Shown one piece after another: positions 7,182 to 7,939 of a DNA stretch of 7,939 nt. The translations under genes and the position numbers were made by a program. The stretch is taken from NCBI GenBank assembly GCA_021822115.1, contig JAJZSA010000091.1, positions 1 through 7,939 of the forward strand, written 5' to 3'. Each line of letters begins with the position of its first letter. The first letter of the stretch is position 1. The DNA comes from Pseudomonadota bacterium (GTDB taxonomy: Bacteria; Pseudomonadota; Gammaproteobacteria; Burkholderiales; Gallionellaceae). The notes under the pieces were generated by a model. It was not told the origin of the DNA. It saw only the letters and a list, made by a program, of their open reading frames with translations, and ran no database searches.

Positions 7182-7186
7182 AGGAA
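7181..7186 (+). promoter_or_regulatory. Ribosome binding site for the GT2 gene
   Basis: AAGGAA overlaps the last base of the preceding TAA stop and sits five bases before the ATG at 7192. It is one of the better Shine-Dalgarno matches in the window and supports the chosen start. Confidence 0.6.
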
Positions 7187-7191
7187 ATCCA

Positions 7192-7939
7192 ATGTTCAGC
7201 ATCGTCATCCCTAGTTGGAATAACCTCGCCTACCTGAAGCTTTGCGTCGAGAGCCTGCAGCGGCACTCGAAATTCGAGCACGAGATACTGGTGCACCTGA
7301 ACGACGGTTCGGATGGATCGTTGGAGTGGGTCAAATCGCAGGGTATCAAATACACGCAGAGCGCCAAGAATGTCGGCGTCTGCCTGGCGGTGAACCATCT
7401 GGTGGCGCGGGCCAGGCATGACTGGGTGCTGTTCATGAACGACGACATGGTGGCCGCGCCGGGCTGGGACACGGCCTTCGTCGATGCCATCCAGTCGCTG
7501 GATACCGACCTGGCCCTGTTCTTCGGCACGATGATCCAGCGGGAAACCGGTGGTGGCGAGGTCATCATCAAACAGGACTTCGGTGCGTCACCGGAAACCT
7601 TCGATGAAGCGGAATTTCTGCAGGGTTATATGGCGGACGGACGTGGCGACAAGGAAGGCGCTGCTTCGCAGCCAACGCTGTTCCACAAGAAATGGTGGAA
7701 CATGGTCGGTGGCTACAGCCTCGAGTATTCGCCTGGCATGAGCAGCGACGACGATCTGATGATGAAATACTGGGTGGCCGGTTGCCGCAATTTCCGCATC
7801 GTCGGCGCCAGTCGCTTCTACCATTTCGGCTGCAAGAGCACCGGACGCATCAAGCATAATCTGGGTGGCCGCATCTTCGTGATGAAGTGGGGCATCACCC
7901 AGATCGAGTTTCATCGCTTGTATCTGCCTTCGCTCAGGA
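7192..7939 (+). CDS. GT2-family glycosyltransferase, 5' part (3' end outside window)
   Basis: The frame stays open from the ATG to the right edge, giving 249 residues with no stop. It begins MFSIVIPSWNNLAYLKLCVESL, the standard start of a GT-A fold family 2 enzyme. LNDGSDGS (36-43), AKNVGVCLAVNHLV (58-71) and the DXD-like metal-binding segment FMNDDMV (81-87) follow. KKWWNMVGGY (166-175) and SSDDDLMMKYWVAG (184-197) fit the acceptor-side region, with an acidic cluster where the catalytic base is expected. The part after about 200 contains a GCKSTGRI segment and lacks obvious membrane helices so far. It starts 10 bp after the Wzy_C-type gene, so it is probably in the same operon and adds a sugar to the repeat unit. 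Donor and linkage are unknown, and the true length cannot be judged. Confidence 0.9.
   Translation, partial: MFSIVIPSWNNLAYLKLCVESLQRHSKFEHEILVHLNDGSDGSLEWVKSQGIKYTQSAKNVGVCLAVNHLVARARHDWVLFMNDDMVAAPGWDTAFVDAIQSLDTDLALFFGTMIQRETGGGEVIIKQDFGASPETFDEAEFLQGYMADGRGDKEGAASQPTLFHKKWWNMVGGYSLEYSPGMSSDDDLMMKYWVAGCRNFRIVGASRFYHFGCKSTGRIKHNLGGRIFVMKWGITQIEFHRLYLPSLR

Overview
The window is a stretch of a surface-polysaccharide (O-antigen, capsule, exopolysaccharide or related glycan) biosynthesis cluster. It comes from a GC-rich Gram-negative bacterium, by eye about 60% GC. The gene types and codon use suggest a proteobacterium, perhaps a betaproteobacterium, but nothing here fixes the taxon. There are no RNA genes, mobile elements, CRISPR arrays or recognisable promoters and terminators.

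All eight genes are on the + strand and are nearly gapless, with junctions from a 13-bp overlap to a 24-bp gap, so they are probably one operon that runs past both edges. In order they are: the 3' end of a GT4 glycosyltransferase (2-409); an AsnB-type glutamine amidotransferase (397-2346); a complete GT4 glycosyltransferase (2346-3452); a PglC-like initiating phosphoglycosyltransferase (3459-4052); a PglD-like left-handed beta-helix acetyltransferase (4066-4692); a PglE-like PLP sugar aminotransferase (4704-5885); a polytopic Wzy_C/O-antigen ligase-type protein (5910-7181); and the 5' part of a GT2 glycosyltransferase (7192 to the edge).

The central block reads as the end of the UDP-N,N'-diacetylbacillosamine pathway. 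The aminotransferase would aminate the 4-keto sugar and the acetyltransferase would N-acetylate it. The monotopic transferase would then load the sugar phosphate onto undecaprenyl phosphate, and a GT4 would add the next sugar. The 4,6-dehydratase (PglF type) needed to start this pathway is not in the window. The AsnB homologue probably amidates a uronic-acid carboxylate of the glycan rather than making asparagine. The Wzy_C protein would polymerise or transfer the finished repeat unit. The sugar identities are inference from family and context.

I see no clearly undescribed system. The points worth a second look are the bacillosamine-type block without its dehydratase, the amidotransferase, the uncertain role of the Wzy_C protein, and two unusual translational junctions: an in-frame stop/TTG junction and a seven-codon mini-ORF bridging two genes.
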